A program made the position numbers and the translations under genes. The notes under the pieces were generated by a model that searched no databases, was not told the origin of the DNA, and worked only from the letters and a program-made list of their open reading frames with translations. Positions 18,386 through 27,656 of a stretch of DNA of 64,000 nucleotides are shown piece after piece. Numbering within the stretch: position 1 is the first letter of the stretch; every line of letters begins with the position of its first letter. Source of the stretch: Malaciobacter molluscorum LMG 25693 (GTDB lineage: Bacteria > Campylobacterota > Campylobacteria > Campylobacterales > Arcobacteraceae); NCBI RefSeq assembly GCF_003544935.1, contig NZ_CP032098.1, positions 1,488,001 through 1,552,000 of the forward strand. The letters are read 5' to 3'.

Positions 18386-18539
18386 AACATACTCCTTATA
18401 TATATTTTAAATATTCTAACATAATCAACATAAAAATACATTGTAAATAACACAATAATTACTTAAAAAAATAATTTTAGGATATAACATAAAATAAAAA
18501 ATGATTTAAAAGAATATTTAAAGTGTCAATTATTTAAGA

Positions 18540-18569
18540 AAAAGAGAATTGAATTTCTAATTCTCTTTT
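18540..18569 (-). terminator. Rho-independent terminator of ftsK
   Basis: An 11-bp stem, AAAAGAGAATT / AATTCTCTTTT, closes an 8-nt loop immediately after the ftsK stop; read on the minus strand it ends in CTCTTTTTC. Confidence 0.8.
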
Positions 18570-18572
18570 ATT

Positions 18573-20807
18573 TTATAGAAGAATTTCTCTATTACCTTTA
18601 GCATTTGCTTCAGATAAAACTCCTGTTTTTTCAAGTTGTTCAACTATAGTTGCAGCTCTATTATAACCTATTCTCAATTTTCTTTGAATATAAGAAATAG
18701 ATGTTTTGTTATCAGTTATAACTACTTGTTTTGCATCTTCATATAACTCATCTAATTCACCTAATTCAACACCTGAAGAATCAGAAATATTTGAGTTATT
18801 TCTATCTTTAACAAAGTTCATATCATATTCAACTTCTCTTTGATCTTTTAAGAAATCAACTACTTGTTCTATTTCATTTTCCATAGACCAAGGTGCATGT
18901 ATTCTAACTAAACCTGACACTCCTGGAGGAGTAAATAACATATCCCCTCTTCCCAATAATGACTCTGCACCTAATGAATCTAAAATTATTTTTGAATCAA
19001 CTTTTTGACCCACTTTATAAGATAATCTACTTGGTAAATTAGCTTTAATAAGTCCTGTAACAACATCAACAGAAGGTCTTTGTGTTGCAACAATTAAATG
19101 AATTCCACTTGCTCTTGCCATTTGCGCTAATCTTGCAATTGAATGTTCAACATCTTTCCCACTTGTCATCATTAAATCAGCTAATTCATCAATAACAACT
19201 ACGATATAAGGAAAAGGATCATAACTCTCTTTTTTTGCTTTTTCATTATAATTTTCGATATTTTTAGTTCTAGTTTGAGACATTAATGTATATCTTCTTT
19301 CCATCTCGGCAACCATATTAGACAGAGCGTTTATAGCATCTGTTGCTTTTGTGATAACAGGAGTTAATAAATGAGGAATATCATTATACATTGAAAATTC
19401 AAGCATCTTTGGATCTATCATAACTAGCTTTAAATTATCTGGAGAATTCTTATATAAAAGTGATAATATCATTGCATTAATACCAACTGATTTACCAGAA
19501 CCTGTAGTTCCTGCAATTAATAAATGAGGTAACTTTTTTAAATCAGTAACAAAAGGTTTTCCAACAATATCTTTTCCTAAAATCATAGTTAGTGGAGATT
19601 TTGCATTTTGAAAAATTTCACTTTCAAGCAACTCTCTTATATATATTGTTTGCATATCATCATTTGGAACTTCAATTCCTACAACATCTTTTCCTGGAAT
19701 TGGAGCTTGAATTCTAATTGTTTGAGCTTTTAAAGCCATAGCTAAGTCATCTTGTAGATTAAGAATTTTTGATACTTTCACATTAGGTGCAGGTTTAAAT
19801 TCAAAAGTAGTTACAACTGGACCAGTATAAGTTCTTACTACATCCCCTTCAATTTTAAACATTGATAGCTTATCAAGCAAATCTCCAATTTTTCTATCAA
19901 TTACAGCTTCTGAAATTTTTGATTTTTTTTCTTTAGGAGATGCTTGAAAGAATTTAGGTGAAGGAAGTTCAAAATCTTTTGGTTTTTCAGTTTTACCTAG
20001 TTCAATTTCATCAAGGAGTTTTTTATTTTCTTCTAGTTCATCTACTATTATTCCATGTTGAGTAGCTAACTCTTCAATACTATTTGCCTCTTCAACATTT
20101 CCTTTTTCTTTTTGTTCTTCAATTACTTCTTTAATAGAAAGTTCATCAATTTTTTCTTCTTTTACTAAATCTTTAAACTCTTCAATATTTTCTATATTAT
20201 CTAATGTCGGTTCTATTAAAATTTCTGCTGTATCACCTTGTTCTTTAATTGTTACTTTCTCTTGTTGTTTTTCTTTTTTTATTCTTCTATTTGAATCGTT
20301 TTTTTTAACTTTTACTCTTTTGTTTACATTTGATATATTTTTTTTAGAAAATTTTATATTAGGTATTTTTACTTTAAAATCAAAATTATTATCTTCAAAT
20401 AAAACAGTTGCAGTTATTACAAAACCTACAATAACAAATATCCATAATCCTGCATTTCCTATAAATGGAGTTAAATCTTCAACAATAATTGAACCAATAA
20501 TTCCACTATATAACTTAGAGTTTACAATAAGTGCTTGCAAAGTTAAAGAACTAAATAAAAGAAGTATTACTACCATTGATTTTAAAGAAAAATCTGCATA
20601 ATCAAAATTTTGTTTAAAATTAATAATATAAAGTGGATACAAAAATAAAAATAGATAAACATATGAAAGATACCCAAAATATTGATGTGAAATTTGAGCA
20701 AAAACATATCCTATCTTTCCAACACTTTGTTGACTAGATGCAAATATAGAAAATTCTAAATAAAATATAATAAAAAGTATAATTAATGATAATATTTTTT
20801 TAACTAT
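18573..20807 (-). CDS. ftsK: DNA translocase FtsK, probable AUA start
   Basis: FtsK pumps DNA at the septum and activates Xer recombination at dif. The C-terminal motor is clear: Walker A GTTGSGKSVG, Walker B VVVIDELADLMM, and the gamma DNA-reading winged helix near the end (YIQRKLRIGYNRAATIV). The first TTG in frame (20642) would delete the first membrane segment. The same frame stays open upstream and encodes ILSLIILFIIFYLEFSIF and SVGKIGYVFAQISHQYFGYL, typical FtsK N-terminal membrane sequence. No ATG, GTG or TTG exists there. The best initiation codon is ATA at 20807, 6 nt after AAAGGG at the lpxD stop. This gives 744 residues. A Lys/Glu-rich linker joins membrane and motor parts. Confidence 0.9.
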   Translation of the reverse strand: MVKKILSLIILFIIFYLEFSIFASSQQSVGKIGYVFAQISHQYFGYLSYVYLFLFLYPLYIINFKQNFDYADFSLKSMVVILLLFSSLTLQALIVNSKLYSGIIGSIIVEDLTPFIGNAGLWIFVIVGFVITATVLFEDNNFDFKVKIPNIKFSKKNISNVNKRVKVKKNDSNRRIKKEKQQEKVTIKEQGDTAEILIEPTLDNIENIEEFKDLVKEEKIDELSIKEVIEEQKEKGNVEEANSIEELATQHGIIVDELEENKKLLDEIELGKTEKPKDFELPSPKFFQASPKEKKSKISEAVIDRKIGDLLDKLSMFKIEGDVVRTYTGPVVTTFEFKPAPNVKVSKILNLQDDLAMALKAQTIRIQAPIPGKDVVGIEVPNDDMQTIYIRELLESEIFQNAKSPLTMILGKDIVGKPFVTDLKKLPHLLIAGTTGSGKSVGINAMILSLLYKNSPDNLKLVMIDPKMLEFSMYNDIPHLLTPVITKATDAINALSNMVAEMERRYTLMSQTRTKNIENYNEKAKKESYDPFPYIVVVIDELADLMMTSGKDVEHSIARLAQMARASGIHLIVATQRPSVDVVTGLIKANLPSRLSYKVGQKVDSKIILDSLGAESLLGRGDMLFTPPGVSGLVRIHAPWSMENEIEQVVDFLKDQREVEYDMNFVKDRNNSNISDSSGVELGELDELYEDAKQVVITDNKTSISYIQRKLRIGYNRAATIVEQLEKTGVLSEANAKGNREILL

Positions 20808-20819
20808 TTTAAACCCTTT
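20808..20819 (-). promoter_or_regulatory. Ribosome-binding site supporting an AUA start of ftsK
   Basis: On the minus strand AAAGGG directly follows the T of the lpxD stop codon and is separated by TTTAAA from the codon ATA. Spacing and strength equal those of normal ATG starts in this window, arguing for AUA initiation coupled to lpxD translation. Confidence 0.6.
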
Positions 20820-21765
20820 ATTTCTTTAATAACATAGCTATTTTACCTTGTAATTTTAGCCATGTTCTATGTTCCATTAAAGGAAAACCTGCCCAGAATT
20901 TTTTAGGAGTGATAATAGATTTTGTTACTCCACCACGTGCAGCTATTGTAGTAAATGGAGCAATTTCTAAATGTCCGGCAGTTGCACTTTGACCACCCAT
21001 TATAACATATTGATTTAAAGTTGTAGATCCTGAAAGTCCAACTTGTCCTGTAAGAATAGAACCTTTCCCTAACTTACAATTATGAGCGATATGCACCAAG
21101 TTATCAATTCTAACGCCATCTTCAATTATTGTTGATTTAAAAGCAGCTCTATCAATCGAAGTATTTGAACCAATTTCTACATCATTTCCAATAATTACAT
21201 TTCCATTTTGATAAATTTTTACATATTTTCCATTATCGTTTGCAAAACCAAATCCATCACTTCCAATTACTGTTCCAGAATGAATGATACAATCACTTCC
21301 AATTTTACAATCTCTATAAATGGAAACATTGGGATAAATAACTGTATTATCACCTATTTGAACATCATCTCCAATAAAAGCACCTGCCATAATTGTACAA
21401 CTTTTACCAATTTTTGTATTTTTACCAAGATACACATTAGGTAAAATTGTTGTATTTTCACCAATAACTGGTTCTATCCCTTCTTTTTCTACTAAATTTG
21501 GAGCAAAAAACTTACTAGCTTTTGCTAAAGCTATATAAGGTTCTTCACAAATTAAAGCAATTGTACCTTTTGGTACTTGATTAGAAAAATTTTCTTTTAC
21601 AAAAACCGCAGCTGCTTTTGTTGTTGATAAATCATGTACATATTTCTTATTTTCTAGAAATGAAAGTTCATGTTCATTTGAATCTTTCAAAGTATTTAAA
21701 GCTGTAATCTCAACATCATTATCACATTCTATACCTAATGCTTGAGCTATTTGTTTTAATTTCAT
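20818..21765 (-). CDS. lpxD: UDP-3-O-acylglucosamine N-acyltransferase LpxD
   Basis: LpxD adds the second acyl chain in lipid A synthesis, in the cytoplasm. The 315-residue protein has an N-terminal uridine-binding domain (ELSFLENKKYVHDL) followed by hexapeptide repeats of a left-handed beta-helix, visible as repeated I-G-x-x motifs. It contains the signature GSDGFGFANDNG and the catalytic-His region IDNLVHIAHNCKLG. It shares a junction with ftsK, whose ribosome-binding site overlaps the lpxD stop. Confidence 0.95.
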   Translation of the reverse strand: MKLKQIAQALGIECDNDVEITALNTLKDSNEHELSFLENKKYVHDLSTTKAAAVFVKENFSNQVPKGTIALICEEPYIALAKASKFFAPNLVEKEGIEPVIGENTTILPNVYLGKNTKIGKSCTIMAGAFIGDDVQIGDNTVIYPNVSIYRDCKIGSDCIIHSGTVIGSDGFGFANDNGKYVKIYQNGNVIIGNDVEIGSNTSIDRAAFKSTIIEDGVRIDNLVHIAHNCKLGKGSILTGQVGLSGSTTLNQYVIMGGQSATAGHLEIAPFTTIAARGGVTKSIITPKKFWAGFPLMEHRTWLKLQGKIAMLLKK

Positions 21766-21788
21766 TTTCTTTTCCTTTCAAGCAAAAA

Positions 21789-21812
21789 AGATAGAAGAAA
21801 GTTCTTCTATCT
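21789..21812 (-). terminator. Rho-independent terminator of ilvBN
   Basis: An 11-bp stem, AGATAGAAGAA / TTCTTCTATCT, with a 2-nt loop overlaps the ilvN stop codon and is followed on the minus strand by TTTTTT. Confidence 0.8.
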
Positions 21813-22307
21813 CTCCATTGCAACAACACCACTTTTTACTATTTCAAGAGGGTTGAATCTATTATTCATTATATTTGTAAAATTTGCAATTCTATGTGGT
21901 TCATCTGTTGCTGAAATAACAATTGCATCATCAGTAACATTTTGAATATGTCCATTGTATGCTCTTGCAATTACTTCAACATCACTTATTGGTTGATTAA
22001 TTGGTATTTTTATTAAAACTGTCTCTTTTTCAATAACATTCTTATGCTCATTTACTTTTAAAACAGGAATTAATTTATTTAATTGTTTTACAATTTGATC
22101 AATAACTCTTTTATCTCCTGTTGTAACTATAGTCATTCTAGAATATTCACTACCTGTAATAGGAGCTACTGTTAATGAATCTATATTATATCCTCTTGCA
22201 GAAAAAAGACCTACTATTCTTGAAAGTGCATTATGTTCATTTATGACAATAACAGAAATAACTTGTCTTATAGTTTCACTATCATAATAATGATTAAAAT
22301 TATTCAT
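21807..22307 (-). CDS. ilvN: Acetolactate synthase regulatory (small) subunit
   Basis: This subunit activates acetolactate synthase and gives it feedback inhibition by valine. The 166-residue protein has the N-terminal ACT domain (VISVIVINEHNALSRIVGLFSARGYNIDSLTVAPI) and a C-terminal second domain (VLIKIPINQPISDVEVIARA, VISATDEPHRI). It overlaps the end of ilvB by 8 nt, so translation is coupled and a matched stoichiometry is likely. Confidence 0.95.
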   Translation of the reverse strand: MNNFNHYYDSETIRQVISVIVINEHNALSRIVGLFSARGYNIDSLTVAPITGSEYSRMTIVTTGDKRVIDQIVKQLNKLIPVLKVNEHKNVIEKETVLIKIPINQPISDVEVIARAYNGHIQNVTDDAIVISATDEPHRIANFTNIMNNRFNPLEIVKSGVVAMER

Positions 22308-23994
22308 CGATATCTCCTATTAATGTCATTTCATTTAAAGCATGGCCATTTGGTACCATTGGTAATACTTCTTCATTTCTTTCCACAATAACTTCAATCA
22401 TTGCAGGTCTTTTTTTCTCAACAGCATCTTTAAGTGCTGCATCAAACTCCTCTTTTGTTGTAACTCTATATCCAAGTCCTCCAAAAGACTCCACAAGCAT
22501 TTTAAAATCTGGCTGAATAGAAAGATCTGTTTCAGATAATCTATTTTCATAAAACATTGTTTGCCACTGTCTAACCATTCCTAAATAATTATTATTTAAA
22601 ATAATATTTATAACAGGTAAATTTGATTGTACACAAGTCATTAGTTCTTGAATATTCATAAGAATTGAACCATCACCAGAAAAGTTAATTGAAACTTTAT
22701 CCGGATTACCTTTTGCTACTCCAATTGCAGCAGGAAGACCAAATCCCATTGTTCCTAAACCACCACTTGTTATAAATTGTCTAGGAAAAGAAAATGGATA
22801 AAATTGAGCTGTCCACATTTGATGTTGCCCAACATCTGTTGAAATAATTGCTTTATTTCCTAAAATTTCACCAACTCTTTCAATTGGCCATTGAGGCTTA
22901 ATAACAGTATTTGAATCTATATATCTTAATGGTTCTTTTTCTCTATATTCTTTAAGTAATGCTACCCAATTTGAAAAATCATTAAATTCAATATCTTTTA
23001 AAGACTCTAACATACCTTCAACTGTAACTTTTAAATCTCCAACTATTGGATAATTTGCTTTTACTAATTTTTCAATAGAAGCTGGATCAACATCAACATG
23101 AATAACTTTTGCTTTAGATGCAAATTCATCTAATCTTCCTGTTACTCTATCATCAAATCTAGCTCCAAGAGATATTAATAAATCAGTTTCATAAGCTGCC
23201 ATATTTGCAGCAAATTCACCATGCATACCAAGCATACCCATTAATAATGGATTATCATGTCCCATAATACCTCTTGCCATTAATGTCTCAACAACAGGTA
23301 TATTAGTCTTCTTAGCAAACTCTCTAATCTCATGTCCACAATTAGCTAATATTGCCCCACCACCTACATATAATAATGGTTTTTTAGATTTTGAAATAGC
23401 AATCATGGCTTTTTTCAATTGTCTTTTATTATAATTAACTGTAGGTTTATATGTTGGAAGATTTACCTCTTTTGGATATTCAAAATTACCTACTTGAGCT
23501 GTAATATCTTTTGGTATATCAATATGTACAGGACCTGGTCTTCCAGTTCTAGCAATATGAAATGCTTCTTTCATTATTCTTGGTAAATCTTCAATTTTAT
23601 TTACTAAATAATTATGTTTTGTACAAGGTCTTGAAATTCCAACAGCATCAATTTCTTGAAAACCATCAGTTCCAATAATTGTTGTTGGTACTTGACCTGA
23701 AATAACGACGAGGGGAATAGAATCCATATAAGCAGTTGCTAAACCAGTTACCGCATTAGTAAAACCTGGTCCACTTGTAACTATTGCAACACCAACTTTA
23801 CCTGTTGATCTTGCGTAACCTTCTGCTGCGTGTATAGATGCTTGTTCATGTCTATTTAAAATATGCTCAAAATGATTTTGTTTATATATTTCATCATAAA
23901 CATTCATTATAGCGCCTCCAGGATATCCAAATACTGTGTCTACCCTTTCTTCATTCAATGATTCAATAACCATCTTTGCGCCAGTCATTTTCAT
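22300..23994 (-). CDS. ilvB: Acetolactate synthase catalytic (large) subunit
   Basis: This thiamine-diphosphate enzyme makes acetolactate or acetohydroxybutyrate, committing carbon to valine, leucine and isoleucine. In its 564 residues are FGYPGGAIM and the catalytic Glu in NRHEQASIHAAEGYAR, then GRPGPVHIDIPKD and the FAD-proximal middle domain. The C-terminal cofactor-binding motif GDGSILMNIQEL pairs with NNNYLGMVRQWQ. It heads a two-gene ilvBN operon with its own terminator. No leader-peptide attenuator was recognised upstream. Confidence 0.95.
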   Translation of the reverse strand: MKMTGAKMVIESLNEERVDTVFGYPGGAIMNVYDEIYKQNHFEHILNRHEQASIHAAEGYARSTGKVGVAIVTSGPGFTNAVTGLATAYMDSIPLVVISGQVPTTIIGTDGFQEIDAVGISRPCTKHNYLVNKIEDLPRIMKEAFHIARTGRPGPVHIDIPKDITAQVGNFEYPKEVNLPTYKPTVNYNKRQLKKAMIAISKSKKPLLYVGGGAILANCGHEIREFAKKTNIPVVETLMARGIMGHDNPLLMGMLGMHGEFAANMAAYETDLLISLGARFDDRVTGRLDEFASKAKVIHVDVDPASIEKLVKANYPIVGDLKVTVEGMLESLKDIEFNDFSNWVALLKEYREKEPLRYIDSNTVIKPQWPIERVGEILGNKAIISTDVGQHQMWTAQFYPFSFPRQFITSGGLGTMGFGLPAAIGVAKGNPDKVSINFSGDGSILMNIQELMTCVQSNLPVINIILNNNYLGMVRQWQTMFYENRLSETDLSIQPDFKMLVESFGGLGYRVTTKEEFDAALKDAVEKKRPAMIEVIVERNEEVLPMVPNGHALNEMTLIGDIDE

Positions 23995-24146
23995 AATTCT
24001 AATTCCCCCTATATAATTTAAAGATTGTATTTTACATAAAAGTTAATTAAATAGGCTTTAACAACTATTCAAAAATAGCTTTTTTAGGTATTTTTTAAGT
24101 ATATTTAGGTAATATAGTCACCATATTAAAATAGGAGTTTATTATA

Positions 24147-24947
24147 ATGGATGTAAGTAGTATAAATAGTAATATATCAAATTTAAATTCATTACAACAT
24201 CAAGAATTAAGTAGAAGCTCAAATACATCTAAAATTGCTCCTATATCTGATGAAGCTTTATCTTTAAATATAAGTGTATCTTATAACCTAAAAAGGGATG
24301 AACTATCAAATTCTCTTCAAAGTTTTAATGAAGGAATTGCTATAAGTGAGCTTGCTAAAAATGGTATTAACAAACAAGTTAATATTCTTTCTAATATTCA
24401 AGATAAATTACAAAATAAAAGAATTGAAGATAAAAATGAATTAAAAGATGAAATTTCTAATGATTTAAAAGAGTTCACTTCAGTTGCATTAAATACAAAA
24501 TTTAAAAAAGAGACTATTCTTTCAATAGAAGAAAATTACTATAAAGAAAATAATGAATCTTTTCAAATTGAAACTAAAGAAGCAAATATTCAAATAAACA
24601 AAATAAATACTGCTCTTATTTCAAATGATTTAGCTAATAACTTACAAAAAAGTGATTTAAATAATGAAACACAATTTAACAACTTTGTTGAAAGTGTAAA
24701 TAATAATAAAAAATATTTACAAAATTTATCTGATAATTTTAAACAAACTTCGATACAAATACAAGAAAATGCAAAAGATGTTATAGTTAAACAACATGAA
24801 CTTTCAGCAAATAATCAAACAAATAATATAAATTTTGGAAAAGAAGCAAATGATTTTTCAAAAAATAATGTTATTTCAAACATGGGATATCTTGCAGCTT
24901 CACAAGCAAATATTGTTCAAGAACAAAGTATAAGACTATTATCTTAG
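24147..24947 (+). CDS. Flagellin-like protein of unknown function
   Basis: The 266-residue protein is not a standard flagellin but its ends look like one. Residues about 37-95 (SVSYNLKRDELSNSLQSFNE, then ISELAKNGINKQVNILSNIQ) resemble the N-terminal D0/D1 coiled coil. The last residues (NMGYLAASQANIVQEQSIRL) resemble the C-terminal D0 helix. The middle is Asn/Lys/Glu-rich and helical, without the usual surface domain. It has a TAGGAG ribosome-binding site and stands alone. It could be a minor flagellin, a secreted flagellin-like factor, or a hook-associated protein. Confidence 0.6.
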   Translation: MDVSSINSNISNLNSLQHQELSRSSNTSKIAPISDEALSLNISVSYNLKRDELSNSLQSFNEGIAISELAKNGINKQVNILSNIQDKLQNKRIEDKNELKDEISNDLKEFTSVALNTKFKKETILSIEENYYKENNESFQIETKEANIQINKINTALISNDLANNLQKSDLNNETQFNNFVESVNNNKKYLQNLSDNFKQTSIQIQENAKDVIVKQHELSANNQTNNINFGKEANDFSKNNVISNMGYLAASQANIVQEQSIRLLS

Positions 24948-25858
24948 TTTATTAAACATTGATTAATAGCTACACCTTCTCTTAAACCATCATCTAAAAC
25001 TATTGACTCTTTTTTATTTAAAACTTCAAAAATTGCTCTATAAATATATATACCAACTTCAATAAATTCAACTCTTCCCTTTCCTACAAGTTGTAAGAGT
25101 TCATGTTCGTTAGAGTTTTTAAATATATCTAAGCAATCTTGTAAATCAGATAATTTAACTTTTGTTCCATTTACTTGTTCTTTATCATAATGAAAAAAAT
25201 CTTGTCCAAGTTTTATGGCTGCAATTGTTGTTGGTGTTCCAGCCGTTGCCACAAAATTAAATTTTTCAAAATTTTCTTCAATATCTAATTCACTTAAAAA
25301 ATTTTTTATATCAATTTTTTTTGTTTCTAAATCATTTATCAAATCTGTATATGTTGAATATTTCTGAGTTAAAGTAACTATTCCAAAATTAAAACTTTTT
25401 GAAAAATATCTATCTTTTATATTAATTATAATTTCTGTAGATCCACCACCAATATCCAATAAAATAAAATTATCTGAATCTAGCTTTTCTCTTTTTAATG
25501 CATATTTAACAGCAAGTAAAGTCAATCTAGCCTCTTCTTTACCATTAATTATATTAAACTTTGCACCTGTATTTTTTAAAAGACAAGATAAAACTTCGTT
25601 TGAATTTTTTGCCATTCTCATAGCTGCAGTTGTAACACAAATAGCATCTTTTGGATCATATCCTAACTTTTTACTTGAATCATTAATAGCTGTTATAACT
25701 CTATTTATTGCATCTTGCGAAATTTCACCTGTTTGTATTAATTTATCAGCCATTCCAACCACTTGGTTATATTCAGAAATAGGTTTAAAATTTAAGCAAT
25801 CATAGACTAAAACTCTAAAAGAGTTTGAGCCTAAATCTATTGTTACAATATTTCTCAT
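24944..25858 (-). CDS. ppx: Ppx/GppA-family phosphatase
   Basis: Members hydrolyse polyphosphate or the pentaphosphate alarmone pppGpp. The 304-residue protein is the short single-module form. It shows the actin-like ATPase phosphate-1 motif (VTIDLGSNSFRVLVYD), the second phosphate loop (FILLDIGGGSTEIII), the family stretch VTTAAMRMAKNS and TAGTPTTIAAIKLG. Substrate choice between polyphosphate and pppGpp cannot be told from the sequence. It is convergent with the flagellin-like gene, the stop regions overlapping by 4 nt. Confidence 0.88.
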   Translation of the reverse strand: MRNIVTIDLGSNSFRVLVYDCLNFKPISEYNQVVGMADKLIQTGEISQDAINRVITAINDSSKKLGYDPKDAICVTTAAMRMAKNSNEVLSCLLKNTGAKFNIINGKEEARLTLLAVKYALKREKLDSDNFILLDIGGGSTEIIINIKDRYFSKSFNFGIVTLTQKYSTYTDLINDLETKKIDIKNFLSELDIEENFEKFNFVATAGTPTTIAAIKLGQDFFHYDKEQVNGTKVKLSDLQDCLDIFKNSNEHELLQLVGKGRVEFIEVGIYIYRAIFEVLNKKESIVLDDGLREGVAINQCLIN

Positions 25859-25862
25859 TATA

Positions 25863-26420
25863 TTATAAGTGAGGAATTTTTATTTTAGAATTTAGCAAAT
25901 AACCTATAACAATCATTGCAATTAATACTGCTTCTTCAGATATAAAGCCAGTTAACCAAAAAAGATACATTGACCAAAGTAATATTGCACCAAGAGGAGT
26001 AGGAACACCTGTAAAAAACTTTTGAACTTCTCCTACATCAGCATTTAAATTAAATTGAATCAATCTTCTTAATCCTGAAATAATGTAATAAATAAATGCA
26101 AAAGCAACTAATGGTGTATATAATACTAACTCTTTACCATCAATTACAGCAAAATAAATAAACATTGTAGGAACAATTACAAATGATAAAAAATCTGCAT
26201 AAGAGTCTAATTGAACTCCAAAATCTGTTGAAAGGTTGTATTTTCTTGCTATCTTACCATCTAAAATATCAAATCCTCCTGCAAGCCATGCAAAAAGTGC
26301 TGCACCAAAAAATTGGTCATGTGTTAAAAAATAAATTGCCATAACTCCAGAAATAATATTAAAAAAAGTTACTGTATTGGCTAAATTAAAATGATTGTTT
26401 TTATTAAATAAAAAACTCAA
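25863..26420 (-). CDS. pssA: CDP-diacylglycerol-serine O-phosphatidyltransferase
   Basis: The CDP-alcohol phosphatidyltransferase signature is complete: DILDGKIARKYN followed by GVQLDSYAD, giving D-G-x2-A-R-x8-G-x3-D-x3-D. At 185 residues with about five membrane helices it is shorter than the usual roughly 240-residue PssA of related bacteria. The serine specificity is inferred from overall similarity (FNIISGVMAIYFL); another alcohol acceptor is possible. It lies 4 nt upstream of ppx and 12 nt downstream of the diguanylate cyclase gene. Confidence 0.78.
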   Translation of the reverse strand: MSFLFNKNNHFNLANTVTFFNIISGVMAIYFLTHDQFFGAALFAWLAGGFDILDGKIARKYNLSTDFGVQLDSYADFLSFVIVPTMFIYFAVIDGKELVLYTPLVAFAFIYYIISGLRRLIQFNLNADVGEVQKFFTGVPTPLGAILLWSMYLFWLTGFISEEAVLIAMIVIGYLLNSKIKIPHL

Positions 26421-26432
26421 ACTATTATCCTT

Positions 26433-27530
26433 TTATAAAGAAAATTGATTTCTTCCGTTTTGTTTTGATTTATATAAATTTTCATCAGCTATTTTATATA
26501 ACTTATTAGCTGAGATATAACTATGTGGCTGATAAATTACAGCACCAATCGAAATAGAAACAACATCAAGAATTTTACTTCCTTTATGTTCTATTTTTAA
26601 ATCTACAATTCTTTTATTTATATCTTCAAGGCATTCGATTAAAATATCCTCATTTGTATCAAATAAAACAACACCAAACTCTTCTCCCCCAAGTCTAAAA
26701 ACATATTCAAACTCTTTATTAAAGTAAGTTTTTAACTCATTTGCAACAGATTTTAAAGTTTCATCTCCCAAATCATGTCCATAAGTATCATTATATTGTT
26801 TAAAAAAGTCAATATCAACCATTATGAATGCACTTTTCCAATTATTTGCATTTGAAATAAATGGTAAATTATCAAAAATAGTGTCAAAATATTTTCTATT
26901 ATAAAGTTTTGTCATAGAATCCGTAATTGATTCTATTTTATATTTTTTATTTAAAATAGTTAATTGATTATCTTTTTTTATTATTTGATATATAATAAAA
27001 GCAATTATACCAAAAGAAAATATAATTATTATTATTAGATTATAAAGAAGATAATCTTTCATATTAGAATAATCTATTAAAAATTCCCTTCTTTGTTTAT
27101 ATGCAATATCAACTTCATGTTCTTTCAAAAAACTTATTTGTTTTAATATTACTTCATAAGCTAAAATTTTATCTATTTTAAAAGATGTTAGTATAGACTT
27201 ATTTACATCATTTACAATTTTTCTTTCATTTATAGTTTTATAAGATTTATAATAATTCTGCCAATTTTTTAATATCACAATTTTTTCAGCAGTTATATCA
27301 CATTTATTGTGAGTCATTTTTTTACATTTTATTATTGTTTGATAATTTTTTAAAACTATATCCAATGTAATTAGAGGAACAAAATTACCAAAATATATAT
27401 TATCTATTTGTTTTTTTAATTTATCTATTTGAGAATTAAATAAAAAACTAGCACTAATTAAAGCTAATATAACTATTATTACCAATATTGCAAGTTTAAA
27501 AGGCACAGATTTAAAAACTTTACTTTTCAT
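26433..27530 (-). CDS. Membrane diguanylate cyclase (GGDEF)
   Basis: The 365-residue protein has a transmembrane helix at about 11-30, a periplasmic helical sensor region with a cysteine pair (IKCKKMTHNKC), a second helix near 157-180 and a C-terminal GGDEF domain. The active-site loop is GGEEF and the metal-binding MVDIDFFKQYNDTYGHDLGD is intact, so it should make cyclic di-GMP. The residues five before GGEEF are not RxxD, so the product-inhibition I-site is absent. The sensed ligand is unknown; the small sensor looks like a four-helix-bundle type. Confidence 0.92.
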   Translation of the reverse strand: MKSKVFKSVPFKLAILVIIVILALISASFLFNSQIDKLKKQIDNIYFGNFVPLITLDIVLKNYQTIIKCKKMTHNKCDITAEKIVILKNWQNYYKSYKTINERKIVNDVNKSILTSFKIDKILAYEVILKQISFLKEHEVDIAYKQRREFLIDYSNMKDYLLYNLIIIIIFSFGIIAFIIYQIIKKDNQLTILNKKYKIESITDSMTKLYNRKYFDTIFDNLPFISNANNWKSAFIMVDIDFFKQYNDTYGHDLGDETLKSVANELKTYFNKEFEYVFRLGGEEFGVVLFDTNEDILIECLEDINKRIVDLKIEHKGSKILDVVSISIGAVIYQPHSYISANKLYKIADENLYKSKQNGRNQFSL

Positions 27531-27656
27531 TTAAAGATTATAGCAAAATAAATTTAATAATTATTTACAATTTTATAAATTTTTAACACTATCTTTTTAA
27601 ACTTTACAAAATAAATTTTATATGATAGAATTGAAAAAAATAATAAAGAGTTCATC

